From: an uncultured Pseudocitrobacter sp. | GTDB taxonomy: Bacteria > Pseudomonadota > Gammaproteobacteria > Enterobacterales > Enterobacteriaceae | NCBI GenBank assembly: GCA_913778145.1 | Contig: CAJYVI010000071.1 | Location: 91,235 to 155,234 of the forward strand | DNA: 64,000 nucleotides | Direction of reading: 5' to 3' | Shown: piece after piece, positions 28,149-37,806 of the stretch | Numbering within the stretch: position 1 is the first letter of the stretch | How the letters are laid out: each line of letters begins with the position of its first letter | Notes under the pieces: model-generated | The model's database searches: none | What the model saw: the letters and a program-made list of their open reading frames with translations, nothing else | Told to the model about the DNA's origin: nothing | Translations under genes and position numbers: made by a program

Positions 28149-28271
28149 TGCGCGGGCATTTGTGCTCTCTTTCTCCGGCTCCGGACAATGCTTCGCACTA
28201 ACACACTTCCTCATTTTGTCTCTCTTCGCTTTGCGCTATGGTGTAACCAGATACCTTTAAAGGACGACATC

Positions 28272-29309
28272 ATGGCCCTACATTGTGCATTCATTGGTTT
28301 TGGTAAAAGCACCACCCGTTATCACTTTCCCTATGTTCTGAACCGCAAAGACAGCTGGCATGTGGCGCATATCTATCGCCGTAGTGCGAAGCCGGAAGAG
28401 CAGCATCCGCAGTATTCTCACATCCACTTCACCAGCGATCTGGATGAAGTGCTCAATGACCCAGAAGTGAAGCTGGTGGTGGTGTGTACCCACGCGGATA
28501 GCCATTTTGATTACGCGAAACGCGCGCTGGAAGCCGGGAAAAACGTGCTGGTCGAAAAGCCGTTTACCCCTACGCTTGCCGAAGCGAAAGAACTGTTTGC
28601 GCTGGCGAAAAGCAAAGGGCTGACCGTTACGCCGTATCAGAACCGCCGTTTTGACTCCTGCTTCCTGACCGCGAAAAAGGCCATTGAGAGCGGTAAACTT
28701 GGTGACATTGTGGAAATCGAAAGCCACTTCGACTACTTCCGTCCGGTGGCGGAAACCAAACCAGGGTTACCGCAGGATGGCGCGTTTTACGGCCTTGGCG
28801 TGCACACCATGGACCAGATTATTTCCCTGTTTGGCCGCCCGGATCACGTCGCTTATGACATCCGCAGCCTGCGAAACAAAGCTAACCCGGACGACACCTT
28901 TGAAGCGCAGCTGTTCTACGGCAACCTGAAAGCCATCGTCAAAACCAGTCACCTGGTGAAAATCGATTACCCGAAATTTATCGTGCATGGCACCAAGGGC
29001 TCGTACCTGAAATACGGTATCGACCAGCAGGAAACCAGCCTGAAAGCCAATATCATGCCGGGTGAACCGGGCTTTGCCGCCGATGACTCCATCGGGCAGC
29101 TTGAGTACGTCAACGATGAAGGCGTGACGGTGAAAGAAGAAGTTAAACCGGAAACCGGCGACTATGGCCGCGTCTACGATGCGCTGTATCTAACCCTTAC
29201 ACAGGGCGCGCCGAATTACGTCAAGGAATCTGAAGTTCTGACCAACCTTGAGATCCTCGAACGTGCCTTCGAGCAGGCCTCACCCGCCACAATCACCCTC
29301 GCCAAATAA
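28272..29309 (+). CDS. yhhX: Gfo/Idh/MocA-family oxidoreductase YhhX
   Basis: This 345-residue NAD(P)-dependent oxidoreductase has an N-terminal Rossmann motif in CAFIGFGKSTTRYH and the family Lys-Pro motif LVEKPFTPTLAEAKEL. The C-terminal domain begins near TPYQNRRFDSCF and carries DLGVH-like YGLGVHTMDQI with the catalytic-type His. The substrate is unknown. I chose 28272 (MALHCAFIGFG) after AAAGGACG; a longer open frame extends upstream but runs through the RyhB gene. Length equals E. coli YhhX. Confidence 0.92.
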   Translation: MALHCAFIGFGKSTTRYHFPYVLNRKDSWHVAHIYRRSAKPEEQHPQYSHIHFTSDLDEVLNDPEVKLVVVCTHADSHFDYAKRALEAGKNVLVEKPFTPTLAEAKELFALAKSKGLTVTPYQNRRFDSCFLTAKKAIESGKLGDIVEIESHFDYFRPVAETKPGLPQDGAFYGLGVHTMDQIISLFGRPDHVAYDIRSLRNKANPDDTFEAQLFYGNLKAIVKTSHLVKIDYPKFIVHGTKGSYLKYGIDQQETSLKANIMPGEPGFAADDSIGQLEYVNDEGVTVKEEVKPETGDYGRVYDALYLTLTQGAPNYVKESEVLTNLEILERAFEQASPATITLAK

Positions 29310-29318
29310 GATGTTAAG

Positions 29319-29357
29319 GCTCCTCTATTCTTGTTCACATTTTTTGAACAGAGGAGT
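29319..29357 (+). terminator. Hairpin after yhhX
   Basis: CTCCTCT pairs with AGAGGAG and an inner TGTTCA pairs with TGAACA, forming an interrupted stem around an AT-rich loop, with TCAATTTT after it. It is probably the yhhX transcript end. Confidence 0.5.
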
Positions 29358-29430
29358 CAATTTTCACCCTCTATCATCCCAGGCGGTTTCGGGCCACACT
29401 TACTCCATCGAAAACATGAGGGGGTAACAA

Positions 29431-30126
29431 ATGATTTTCTTACGCAAAGCAAATGAACGTGGTCATGCAAATCATGGTTGGCTGGATTCCTGGCATACCT
29501 TCTCGTTTGCAAACTATTACGACCCGAATTTTATGGGCTTCTCGGCACTGCGCGTGATTAACGATGACGTGATTGACGCAGGCCAGGGGTTCGGTACGCA
29601 CCCGCATAAAGATATGGAAATTTTGACCTATGTACTGGAAGGCGCCGTTGAGCACCAGGACAGCATGGGTAACAAAGAACAGGTTCCGGCGGGTGAGTTC
29701 CAGATTATGAGTGCAGGTACCGGCGTGCGTCACTCCGAGTACAACCCGAGCAAAACTGACCGTCTGCGCCTGTACCAAATCTGGATCATTCCAGAAGAAA
29801 CCGGTATTACGCCGCGCTACGAACAGCGTCGCTTTGACGCTGAGCAGGGTAAACAGCTGGTGTTGTCGCCGGATGCGCGTGATGGTTCGCTGAAAGTGTA
29901 CCAGGATATGGAACTCTATCGCTGGGCGCTGGCAAAAGATGAGCAGTCGGTGCATCAGATTGCCGCTGACCGCCGCGTGTGGATTCAGGTGGTAAAAGGT
30001 AACGTCACCATCAATGGCACCAAAGCCACCACCAGCGATGGCCTGGCGATTTGGGATGAGCAGGCGATTTCTGTTCATGCCGACAGCGAAAGCGAAATTC
30101 TGCTCTTCGATCTGCCGCCAGTATGA
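29431..30126 (+). CDS. yhhW: Pirin-like quercetin 2,3-dioxygenase YhhW
   Basis: This 231-residue bicupin has the metal ligands of the pirin family in GTHPHKDMEI (His57, His59) and GVRHSEYNPS (His101, Glu103). The E. coli enzyme oxidises quercetin in vitro; the physiological substrate is not known. The start at 29431 follows GAGGGGG. It sits in its own unit between yhhX and gntR and ends in a long hairpin. Confidence 0.93.
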   Translation: MIFLRKANERGHANHGWLDSWHTFSFANYYDPNFMGFSALRVINDDVIDAGQGFGTHPHKDMEILTYVLEGAVEHQDSMGNKEQVPAGEFQIMSAGTGVRHSEYNPSKTDRLRLYQIWIIPEETGITPRYEQRRFDAEQGKQLVLSPDARDGSLKVYQDMELYRWALAKDEQSVHQIAADRRVWIQVVKGNVTINGTKATTSDGLAIWDEQAISVHADSESEILLFDLPPV

Positions 30127-30142
30127 TAACGCGTAAATAAAT

Positions 30143-30180
30143 AAGAGAACCTCCCCAATCAACCGGGGAGGTTCTCTTGT
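30143..30180 (+). terminator. Terminator hairpin between yhhW and gntR
   Basis: A perfect 14-pair stem AAGAGAACCTCCCC/GGGGAGGTTCTCTT with an eight-base loop lies 16 bases after the yhhW stop. The T-tract is short. Confidence 0.75.
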
Positions 30181-30228
30181 CTCCGTGGTAAACTGAGAGG
30201 ATGTTTCACTTTTATTTCTCTCAGGACG

Positions 30229-31224
30229 ATGAAAAAGAAAAGACCCGTACTTCAGGATGTGGCCGATCGCGTCGGCGTGACCAAAATGACGGTCAGCCGT
30301 TTTTTACGCAATCCGGAGCAGGTCTCCGTCGCGCTGCGAGGTAAAATTGCTCAGGCCCTGGATGAGCTGGGTTATATTCCTAATCGTGCCCCTGATATTC
30401 TCTCCAATGCGACCAGCCGTGCGGTTGGCGTTCTTCTTCCTTCCTTAACCAACCAGGTTTTCGCAGAAGTGCTTCGCGGCATTGAAAGCGTGACCGACGC
30501 CTATGGTTATCAGACCATGCTTGCGCACTACGGCTATAAGCCGGAGCTGGAGCAGGAGCGTCTGGAATCGATGCTGTCGTGGAATATCGATGGCCTCATC
30601 CTTACCGAACGTTCACACACGCCGCGTACCCTGAAGATGATTGAAGTCGCGGGTATTCCGGTTGTGGAATTGATGGACAGCAAATCACCGTGCCTTGATA
30701 TCGCGGTCGGTTTCGATAACTTCGAAGCGGCGCGGCAGATGACAGCGGCGATTATCGCGCGCGGCCATCGCCATATTGCCTATCTTGGCGCGCGTCTCGA
30801 TGAACGTACTATCATCAAACAGAAGGGTTACGAACAGGCGATGCTCGATGCCGGGCTGGTGCCTTACAGCGTGATGGTCGAGCAGTCGTCGTCCTACTCG
30901 TCGGGGATTGAGCTGATGCGCCAGGCGCGTCGCGAATATCCGCAGCTTGACGGCATCTTCTGTACCAACGATGACCTTGCGGTGGGCGCGTCCTTTGAGT
31001 GCCAGCGTCTGGGTTTACGTATTCCTGATGATATCGCCATCGCCGGTTTCCACGGTCACGACATTGGGCAAGTGATGGAACCGCGCCTGGCAAGCGTCCT
31101 GACGCCGCGTGAGCGCATGGGGCGTATCGGGGCAGAACGTCTTCTGGCGCGGATCCGAGGTGAAGCAGTTACTCCTAAAATGTTAGATTTAGGTTTCACT
31201 TTGTCACCGGGCGGTTCAATTTAG
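30229..31224 (+). CDS. gntR: Gluconate repressor GntR (LacI family)
   Basis: This 331-residue repressor has an N-terminal LacI-type helix-turn-helix and hinge (VLQDVADRVGVTKMTVSRFLRNPEQVS, about residues 6-32) and a periplasmic-binding-protein-like sensor domain containing AVGVLLPSLTNQVFAEVLRGIE and GIFCTNDDLAVGA. It represses the gluconate genes until gluconate binds. Its operators are visible upstream of gntK and gntT in this window. It is upstream of gntKU with its own promoter, as in E. coli. Confidence 0.96.
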   Translation: MKKKRPVLQDVADRVGVTKMTVSRFLRNPEQVSVALRGKIAQALDELGYIPNRAPDILSNATSRAVGVLLPSLTNQVFAEVLRGIESVTDAYGYQTMLAHYGYKPELEQERLESMLSWNIDGLILTERSHTPRTLKMIEVAGIPVVELMDSKSPCLDIAVGFDNFEAARQMTAAIIARGHRHIAYLGARLDERTIIKQKGYEQAMLDAGLVPYSVMVEQSSSYSSGIELMRQARREYPQLDGIFCTNDDLAVGASFECQRLGLRIPDDIAIAGFHGHDIGQVMEPRLASVLTPRERMGRIGAERLLARIRGEAVTPKMLDLGFTLSPGGSI

Positions 31225-31231
31225 CCCTGAC

Positions 31232-31253
31232 AAATTTGAACTAGATCACACAT
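31232..31253 (+). promoter_or_regulatory. CRP site upstream of gntK
   Basis: TTTGA-ACTAGA-TCACA fits the CRP consensus TGTGA-N6-TCACA with one mismatch. It lies 50 bases upstream of the GntR operators, fitting catabolite activation of gntKU. Confidence 0.65.
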
Positions 31254-31304
31254 ATTCATTTCTGGCACGAATGGTGATTGCTTCTCCACTGGTCCGGCAT
31301 GACA

Positions 31305-31333
31305 ATGTTACCGATAACAGTTACCCGTAACAA
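31305..31333 (+). promoter_or_regulatory. GntR operators of gntKU
   Basis: ATGTTACCGATAACAG (31305-31320) is a near-perfect dyad of the GntR type, followed at once by AGTTACCCGTAAC, a second half-overlapping copy. They sit about 30 bases before gntK, where a repressor would block transcription. Confidence 0.8.
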
Positions 31334-31359
31334 ATTCTTGTGTCCAGCAGGAGGACGCT

Positions 31360-31893
31360 TTGAGCACGACTAATCATGATCACCATGTCTACGTTCTGAT
31401 GGGCGTATCTGGCAGTGGTAAATCCGCAGTCGCCAGTGAAGTGGCGCATCGACTGAATGCCGCGTTTCTTGATGGCGATTTCCTTCATCCGCGTAGCAAT
31501 ATCGTCAAAATGTCCTCCGGCGAACCGCTGAACGACGACGATCGCAAACCGTGGCTGCAGGCGCTGAACGACGCCGCATTTGCGATGCAGCGTACCAACA
31601 AAGTTTCCCTGATTGTCTGTTCTGCGCTGAAAAAAGCGTATCGCGACATTCTGCGGAAAGGTAACCCGAATCTCTCCTTCGTGTACCTGAAAGGCGATTT
31701 CGACGTGATCGAAAGCCGTCTGAAAGCGCGCAAGGGTCACTTCTTCAAAACGCAAATGCTGGTGACGCAGTTCGAAACGCTGCAGGAACCGAGCGCTGAT
31801 GAACGCGATGTGCTGGTGGTTGATATCGATCAGCCGCTGGAAGGTGTCATCAACAGTACTATTGAAGTGATTAACAAAGGCAGTAACGCGTGA
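31360..31893 (+). CDS. gntK: Thermoresistant gluconokinase GntK
   Basis: This 177-residue P-loop kinase phosphorylates gluconate to 6-phosphogluconate for the Entner-Doudoroff and pentose-phosphate routes. The P-loop is GVSGSGKS (15-22), with DGDFLHP and GEPLNDDDRKPWL as substrate-site motifs and CSALKKAYR. The start codon is TTG, placed five bases after a strong AGGAGGA ribosome site; it gives the family start MSTTNHDHH and the E. coli length plus two residues. It overlaps gntU by four bases. Confidence 0.95.
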   Translation: MSTTNHDHHVYVLMGVSGSGKSAVASEVAHRLNAAFLDGDFLHPRSNIVKMSSGEPLNDDDRKPWLQALNDAAFAMQRTNKVSLIVCSALKKAYRDILRKGNPNLSFVYLKGDFDVIESRLKARKGHFFKTQMLVTQFETLQEPSADERDVLVVDIDQPLEGVINSTIEVINKGSNA

Positions 31894-33230
31894 CAACTTT
31901 AACGCTGGTTTTAACAGCAGTAGGCTCCGTTCTGCTGCTGCTGTTTTTAGTCATGAAGGCGCGTATGCACGCCTTCCTGGCTTTGATGGTGGTTTCTATT
32001 GGTGCAGGTCTTTTCTCCGGTATGCCGCTGATTAAGATCGCGCAAACCATGGAAAAAGGGATGGGCGGTACGCTGGGCTTCCTGGCTATCGTGGTCGCGC
32101 TGGGCGCGATGTTCGGTAAAATTCTGCATGAAACGGGCGCAGTCGATCAGATTGCCGTCAAGATGCTGAAATCCTTTGGTCACAATCGCGCGCACTACGC
32201 GATTGGCCTGGCGGGCCTGATTTGCGCACTGCCGCTGTTCTTCGAAGTGGCGATTGTGCTGCTGATTAGCGTCGCATTCTCTATGGCGCGTCACACCGGG
32301 ACCAACCTGGTGAAACTGGTGATCCCTCTGTTTGCCGGTGTTGCGGCGGCGGCGGCGTTCCTGTTGCCTGGGCCTGCGCCGATGCTGCTGGCTTCCCAGA
32401 TGCACGCGGATTTCGGCTGGATGATCCTGATTGGTCTGTGCGCAGCGATTCCGGGCATGATCATTGCTGGTCCGCTGTGGGGCAACTTTATCAGCCGCTA
32501 CGTTGAGCTGAGCATTCCTGATGACATCACCGAGCCGCACCTGGGCGAAGGCAAAATGCCGTCGTTCGGTTTCAGCCTTGCGCTGATCCTGCTGCCGCTG
32601 GTGCTGGTCGGTCTGAAAACCATTGCCGCTCGCTTCGTGGCGGAAGGTTCTACCACTTACGAATGGTTTGAATTTATCGGCCACCCCTTCACTGCAATTC
32701 TGATTGCGTGCCTGGTTGCCATTTATGGCCTGGCGTATCGTCAGGGTATGGCGAAAGACAAAGTGATGGAAATCTGCGGTCACGCGCTGCAACCTGCGGG
32801 CATCATCCTGCTGGTTATCGGTGCAGGCGGCGTGTTCAAACAGGTTCTGGTTGACTCCGGCGTAGGCCCGGCTCTGGGCGAAGCGCTGACCGGTATGGGG
32901 CTGCCGATTGCGCTGACCTGCTTCATCCTGGCAGCTGCGGTACGTATCATTCAGGGGTCCGCAACCGTTGCCTGCTTAACGGCGGTTGGCCTGGTGATGC
33001 CGGTAATTGAACAACTTAACTACAACGGCGCACAGATGGCAGCACTCTCTATCTGTATCGCGGGCGGTTCAATTGTCGTCAGCCACGTGAACGACGCTGG
33101 TTTCTGGCTGTTCGGTAAGTTTACCAACGCCACCGAAGCACAGACGCTGAAAACCTGGACCATGATGGAAACCATCCTCGGTACCGTGGGCGCGATTGTC
33201 GGTATGATTGCATTTACCCTGCTGAGCTAG
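31890..33230 (+). CDS. gntU: Low-affinity gluconate transporter GntU
   Basis: This 446-residue gluconate:H+ symporter of the GntP family has about twelve or more hydrophobic segments. Landmarks are LPLFFEVAIVLLISVAFSMA, LLPGPAPMLLASQMHADFGW, VRIIQGSATVACLTA and SIVVSHVNDAGFWLF. It starts with GTG inside the end of gntK, which makes a coupled pair. It is paralogous to GntT at the far end of the window. A strong terminator follows. Confidence 0.96.
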   Translation: MTTLTLVLTAVGSVLLLLFLVMKARMHAFLALMVVSIGAGLFSGMPLIKIAQTMEKGMGGTLGFLAIVVALGAMFGKILHETGAVDQIAVKMLKSFGHNRAHYAIGLAGLICALPLFFEVAIVLLISVAFSMARHTGTNLVKLVIPLFAGVAAAAAFLLPGPAPMLLASQMHADFGWMILIGLCAAIPGMIIAGPLWGNFISRYVELSIPDDITEPHLGEGKMPSFGFSLALILLPLVLVGLKTIAARFVAEGSTTYEWFEFIGHPFTAILIACLVAIYGLAYRQGMAKDKVMEICGHALQPAGIILLVIGAGGVFKQVLVDSGVGPALGEALTGMGLPIALTCFILAAAVRIIQGSATVACLTAVGLVMPVIEQLNYNGAQMAALSICIAGGSIVVSHVNDAGFWLFGKFTNATEAQTLKTWTMMETILGTVGAIVGMIAFTLLS

Positions 33231-33251
33231 GTTTTACAAAACGTTATTGCG

Positions 33252-33281
33252 AAAGGGCTTCCAGATGGAAGCCCTTTTTTA
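33252..33281 (+). terminator. gntKU terminator
   Basis: AAAGGGCTTCC-AGAT-GGAAGCCCTTT, an 11-pair stem running into a T-tract, lies 21 bases after the gntU stop. Confidence 0.92.
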
Positions 33282-33293
33282 TTGGAACAATTG

Positions 33294-33417
33294 CCCGTTG
33301 GCGCTTCGCTAACCAGGCCTACGGGATGGCGAAAATGCCCGGTGGCGCTTTGCTTGTCGGGCCTACGGGATGGCGTAATGGCTGTAGGCCGGGTAAGGCG
33401 CAGCCGCCACCCGGCGT
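33294..33417. repeat. Three-unit REP/BIME array between gntU and yhgN
   Basis: Two REP units in the same orientation (CCCGTTGGCGCTTCGC..., then CCCGGTGGCGCTTTGC...) are each followed by CAGGCCTACGGGATGG or CGGGCCTACGGGATGG, and then one inverted unit GTAGGCCGGGTAAGGCGCAGCC. The repeated GGGATGGCG linker indicates local duplication. Confidence 0.88.
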
Positions 33418-33429
33418 CGTTCTGCTCCA

Positions 33430-34023
33430 TCACCCCTTCATCCACATCCGAATGCCATCCAGGAACATCTGGGTTGCCATCATCACAAGAATCAGCCCCA
33501 TCAGGCGCTCAAGTGCGTTTACACCTTTCTCACCCAGCAGGCGCAGGAACAGCGACGATTGCAGCAGAATCGCTACCGTGCCGCCCCAGGCGATCAGCAG
33601 GGCGATAACGAGGTGGCTCATATTGTTCGGATATTGATGAGAAAGCAGCATCAGCGTCGCCAGCAGCGTCGGCCCGGCGACCAGCGGGATGGCGAGCGGC
33701 ACAATAAACGGCTCTTCACCCGCCGGTAAACCGGAACTGTTTTCGGAACTACTCGGAAATATCATCTTAATGGCAATCAAAAACAGAATGATACCGCCAG
33801 AGATGGAAACCGTTTCGGCACGCAGGTTCAAAAAGGCCAAAATCTTCTCGCCCGCGAATAGGAAAATCAACATGACGAGAAGTGCGATTAAAAGCTCACG
33901 TATCATGATCGCCCTGCGGCGCCTGGGTTCCGTGTGTTTTAATACCGACATAAAAATCGGCAAGTTTCCTAATGGATCCATAATCAGGATCAATAAAACG
34001 GATGCAGAAAAGATTTCATTCAT
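33430..34023 (-). CDS. yhgN: MarC-family inner-membrane protein YhgN
   Basis: This 197-residue protein has six predicted membrane segments. Family landmarks are LILIMDPLGNLPIFMSVLK near the N-terminus, and PLAIPLVAGPTLLATLMLLS and LERLMGLILVMMATQMFLDGI near the C-terminus. The MarC/UPF0056 family is conserved, but no transport substrate or enzymatic role is established. It lies between the convergent gntU and the divergent asd. Confidence 0.9.
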   Translation of the reverse strand: MNEIFSASVLLILIMDPLGNLPIFMSVLKHTEPRRRRAIMIRELLIALLVMLIFLFAGEKILAFLNLRAETVSISGGIILFLIAIKMIFPSSSENSSGLPAGEEPFIVPLAIPLVAGPTLLATLMLLSHQYPNNMSHLVIALLIAWGGTVAILLQSSLFLRLLGEKGVNALERLMGLILVMMATQMFLDGIRMWMKG

Positions 34024-34167
34024 AACCTAAATTCCCTGATAATCATTGCGGATTTTCTGCTTAACACGTGACCGGTGGAAGGGTTTCCGAAGTGGCGCGT
34101 GTTGGCTCCCAAAATGGGGGTAATAAGTTGCATTTCTGATTGCTTTGCAATCATTGATTAATTTCAC

Positions 34168-34195
34168 TTGCGACTTTGGCTGCTTTTTGTAATGT
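34168..34195 (+). promoter_or_regulatory. Probable asd promoter
   Basis: TTGCGA (34168-34173) and TAATGT (34190-34195) are 16 bases apart, with an upstream AT-rich stretch. The -35 region and following CTTTGGCTGCTTTTTGT match the E. coli asd promoter as I recall it. The transcript would have a leader of about 60 bases. Confidence 0.55.
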
Positions 34196-34254
34196 GAAGG
34201 ATGTCGCACCGGATCTGGTGACATTAACAGCACATCTCTGCAGGAAAAAACGTT

Positions 34255-35361
34255 ATGAAAAATGTTGGTTTTATCGGCTGGCGTGGAATGGTCGGCTCTG
34301 TACTCATGCAACGCATGGTGGAAGAGCGCGATTTCGACGCCATTCGCCCGGTCTTCTTCTCCACCTCCCAGCTTGGGCAGGCGGCGCCGTCTTTTGGCAC
34401 CACCACCGGTGGTACGCTGCAGGATGCTTACGATCTTGACGCGCTGAAGGCCCTGGACATTATTGTCACCTGCCAGGGCGGCGATTATACCAACGAAATC
34501 TATCCAAAGCTTCGTGAAAGCGGCTGGCAGGGCTACTGGATTGACGCGGCCTCTTCGCTGCGCATGAAAGACGATGCCATTATCATTCTTGACCCGGTTA
34601 ACCAGAAAGTCATCACCGATGGCCTGAACAACGGCGTCAAAACTTTTGTGGGCGGTAACTGCACCGTCAGTCTGATGCTGATGTCCCTAGGCGGCCTGTT
34701 CGCCAACGATCTGGTCGAGTGGGCGTCCGTTGCAACGTATCAGGCGGCTTCCGGCGGCGGCGCGCGTCATATGCGTGAACTGCTGACCCAAATGGGCCAA
34801 CTGCACAATCACGTCGCCGATGAACTGGCGAACCCGGCTTCCGCTATTCTTGATATCGAACGCAAAGTCACGGCGCTGACGCGCAGTGGCGATCTGGCGG
34901 TCGATAATTTCGGCGTACCGCTGGCAGGCAGCCTGATTCCATGGATCGACAAACAGCTCGATAACGGTCAGAGCCGCGAAGAGTGGAAAGGTCAGGCCGA
35001 GACCAACAAAATCCTCGCCACCGCGTCCACCATTCCTGTTGATGGCCTTTGCGTGCGAATCGGCGCGCTGCGCTGCCACAGCCAGGCCTTCACGCTGAAA
35101 CTGAAAAAAGATATCTCAATCGCCACCGTTGAAGAGCTGCTGGCGGCTCACAACCCGTGGGCGAAAGTCATTCCGAACGATCGTGACATCACCATGCGCG
35201 AGCTGACCCCTGCGGCGGTCACCGGCACGCTGACCACGCCGGTCGGGCGTCTTCGTAAGCTGAACATGGGGCCGGAGTATCTCTCGGCCTTCACCGTCGG
35301 CGACCAGCTACTGTGGGGGGCAGCGGAACCGCTGCGCCGCATGTTGCGTCAGCTGGCTTAA
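34255..35361 (+). CDS. asd: Aspartate-semialdehyde dehydrogenase Asd
   Basis: This 368-residue enzyme reduces aspartyl phosphate with NADPH to aspartate semialdehyde, the branch point to lysine, diaminopimelate, threonine and methionine. It shows the N-terminal dinucleotide loop [13 protein letters not shown], the catalytic Cys136 in [23 protein letters not shown] and the catalytic-type His in [12 protein letters not shown]. It is one residue longer than E. coli Asd. It stands alone between yhgN and the glycogen operon with its own terminator. Confidence 0.97.
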   Translation: MKNVGFIGWRGMVGSVLMQRMVEERDFDAIRPVFFSTSQLGQAAPSFGTTTGGTLQDAYDLDALKALDIIVTCQGGDYTNEIYPKLRESGWQGYWIDAASSLRMKDDAIIILDPVNQKVITDGLNNGVKTFVGGNCTVSLMLMSLGGLFANDLVEWASVATYQAASGGGARHMRELLTQMGQLHNHVADELANPASAILDIERKVTALTRSGDLAVDNFGVPLAGSLIPWIDKQLDNGQSREEWKGQAETNKILATASTIPVDGLCVRIGALRCHSQAFTLKLKKDISIATVEELLAAHNPWAKVIPNDRDITMRELTPAAVTGTLTTPVGRLRKLNMGPEYLSAFTVGDQLLWGAAEPLRRMLRQLA

Positions 35362-35367
35362 TATTCT

Positions 35368-35394
35368 CAGGGGGGCTTTATGCCCCCCTGTTTA
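35368..35394 (+). terminator. asd terminator
   Basis: CAGGGGGGC-TTTAT-GCCCCCCTG followed by TTTAC begins seven bases after the asd stop. The 225 bases from here to glgB hold the glg promoter; I see no motif that I can name with confidence. Confidence 0.85.
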
Positions 35395-35619
35395 CATCTG
35401 ATAGGTTTTGCGTACTACAAGGAGTAAACGCGATTGTCTTCATTTTTCTCAGAGGTTAAATAAAGCGTTGGCTATGCTGTAAGCAAGGTTCCATTTTTGT
35501 GACCTTGGCTGAAAGTTGGGCGGGGCAGAGAGGAAGCACATTGTGCTGCGCCGTGCAGGTCAAAAATGTCGTCCACATTACTGGAACGAGACGACACTCA
35601 TATAACAGGATGATGAACC

Positions 35620-37806
35620 ATGTCCGATCGTATTGATAGAGACGTGATTAACGCGCTAATTGCAGGTCATTTTGCGGATCCATTTTCCGTTCTGGGGATG
35701 CATAGCACCGAGGCAGGGCTGGAAGTCCGGGCGCTGCTGCCTGACGCAACCGATGTCTGGGTTATCGAACCCAAAACCGGACGCAAGGTCGGTAAGCTTG
35801 AGTGTTTAGATTCGCGCGGTTTCTTTTGCGGCGTTCTACCGCGACGTAAAAACCCTTTTCGTTATCAACTGGCGGTGGTCTGGCACGGTCAGCAGAATCT
35901 GATCGACGACCCGTATCGCTTCGGCCCGCTGTTGCAGGAAATGGACGCATGGCTGCTTTCGGAAGGCACGCACCTGCGCCCGTATGAAACGCTTGGCGCG
36001 CATGCGGACACGATGGACGGCGTGACCGGTACGCGTTTCTCCGTATGGGCGCCCAACGCTCGTCGCGTCTCGGTGGTCGGGCAGTTCAACTATTGGGATG
36101 GCCGTCGCCACCCAATGCGCCTGCGTAAAGAAACCGGTATCTGGGAGCTGTTTGTGCCCGGCGCGCATAATGGTCAGCTCTACAAATTTGAGATGATCGA
36201 CGCGCACGGCAAACTGCGCATCAAAGCGGACCCTTACGCCTTTGAAGCCCAGATGCGCCCGGAAACAGCCTCGCTGATTTGCGGCCTGCCCGAAAAAGTG
36301 GTGCAGACAGAAGAGCGTAAAAAAGCGAATGGCTTCGACGCGCCGATTTCCATTTATGAAGTGCATCTTGGTTCCTGGCGTCGCCATACGGATAACAACT
36401 TCTGGCTGAGCTATCACGAACTGGCGGACCAGTTAGTGCCGTACGCCAAATGGATGGGCTTCACCCACCTGGAACTGCTGCCGGTTAATGAACATCCGTT
36501 CGATGGTAGTTGGGGTTACCAGCCAACCGGGCTGTACGCGCCAACGCGCCGCTTCGGTACGCGCGAAGATTTCCGCTACTTTATCAATGCCGCGCACGCG
36601 GCCGGCCTGAACGTGATTCTTGACTGGGTGCCTGGCCATTTCCCGTCGGATGACTTCGCGCTGGCGGAATTCGACGGCACTAAACTCTACGAACATGATG
36701 ACCCGCGCGAAGGCTACCATCAGGACTGGAATACCCTGATTTACAACTATGGCCGCCGTGAAGTCAGTAACTATCTGACGGGCAATGCGCTGTATTGGGT
36801 GGAACGCTTTGGCATCGACGCGCTGCGCGTGGATGCGGTGGCTTCCATGATCTATCGCGATTACAGCCGTAAAGAAGGCGAATGGATCCCCAATGAATTT
36901 GGCGGCCGCGAAAACCTGGAAGCGATTGAATTCCTGCGCACGACCAACCGCGTGCTGGGCGAACAGGTACCGGGCGCGGTGAGTATGGCGGAAGAGTCGA
37001 CCGATTTTGCCGGCGTTTCTCGCCCACAGGATATGGGCGGCCTGGGGTTCTGGTACAAGTGGAATCTGGGCTGGATGCACGACACGCTCGACTATATGAA
37101 GCTTGATCCGGTACATCGTCAGTATCATCACGACAAAATGACCTTCGGGCTGCTTTACAACTACACGGAAAACTTCGTGTTGCCGCTGTCGCACGACGAA
37201 GTGGTCCACGGTAAGAAATCGATTCTCGACCGTATGCCGGGCGATGCGTGGCAGAAATTCGCTAATCTGCGTGCCTATTATGGCTGGCTGTTTGCCTTCC
37301 CCGGCAAAAAGCTGCTGTTTATGGGCAACGAATTTGCGCAGGGGCGCGAATGGAACCACGACGGGAGTCTCGACTGGCATCTGCTGGAAGGCGGCGACAA
37401 CTGGCATCACGGCGTTCAGCGTCTGGTCCGCGACCTGAACCACACCTATCGTCATCACAAAGCGCTGCACGAACTCGACTTTGATCCGTACGGATTTGAG
37501 TGGCTGGTGGTCGACGATCACGAGCGTTCGGTATTTATCTTTGTGCGTCGCGACAAGCAGGGCAATGAACTGATCGTCGCCAGCAACTTTACGCCGGTGC
37601 CGCGCCACGATTACCGCTTCGGTATCAACCAGCCGGGTAGCTGGCGTGAAGAACTGAACACTGACTCCGTGCACTATCACGGCAGCAACGCCGGGAACGG
37701 CGGCGTGGTGCACAGTGACCCGATTGCCAGCCACGGGCGTGAGCACTCTCTGAGCCTGACGCTGCCGCCGCTGTCCACCATTTGGCTGGTTCGGGAGGGG
37801 GAATGA
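35620..37806 (+). CDS. glgB: 1,4-alpha-glucan branching enzyme GlgB
   Basis: This 728-residue GH13 enzyme makes alpha-1,6 branches in glycogen. It has an N-terminal carbohydrate-binding region, a second one with [26 protein letters not shown], then the catalytic barrel. The barrel shows [10 protein letters not shown], the nucleophile Asp in [11 protein letters not shown] (about 405), the acid Glu in SMAEESTDF (about 458) and [11 protein letters not shown]. Length equals E. coli GlgB. It is the first gene of glgBXCAP and overlaps glgX by four bases. Confidence 0.98.
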   Translation: MSDRIDRDVINALIAGHFADPFSVLGMHSTEAGLEVRALLPDATDVWVIEPKTGRKVGKLECLDSRGFFCGVLPRRKNPFRYQLAVVWHGQQNLIDDPYRFGPLLQEMDAWLLSEGTHLRPYETLGAHADTMDGVTGTRFSVWAPNARRVSVVGQFNYWDGRRHPMRLRKETGIWELFVPGAHNGQLYKFEMIDAHGKLRIKADPYAFEAQMRPETASLICGLPEKVVQTEERKKANGFDAPISIYEVHLGSWRRHTDNNFWLSYHELADQLVPYAKWMGFTHLELLPVNEHPFDGSWGYQPTGLYAPTRRFGTREDFRYFINAAHAAGLNVILDWVPGHFPSDDFALAEFDGTKLYEHDDPREGYHQDWNTLIYNYGRREVSNYLTGNALYWVERFGIDALRVDAVASMIYRDYSRKEGEWIPNEFGGRENLEAIEFLRTTNRVLGEQVPGAVSMAEESTDFAGVSRPQDMGGLGFWYKWNLGWMHDTLDYMKLDPVHRQYHHDKMTFGLLYNYTENFVLPLSHDEVVHGKKSILDRMPGDAWQKFANLRAYYGWLFAFPGKKLLFMGNEFAQGREWNHDGSLDWHLLEGGDNWHHGVQRLVRDLNHTYRHHKALHELDFDPYGFEWLVVDDHERSVFIFVRRDKQGNELIVASNFTPVPRHDYRFGINQPGSWREELNTDSVHYHGSNAGNGGVVHSDPIASHGREHSLSLTLPPLSTIWLVREGE

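Noticed and set aside
27894..28271. An N-terminal extension of YhhX in the same frame
   Set aside because: The extension would translate RyhB and the palindrome. The ATG at 28272 has a ribosome site and gives the family length.
33294..33417. A possible CRISPR array from repeated CCTACGGGATGG
   Set aside because: The repeats are REP units with short similar linkers in both orientations. There are no uniform spacers and no cas genes.
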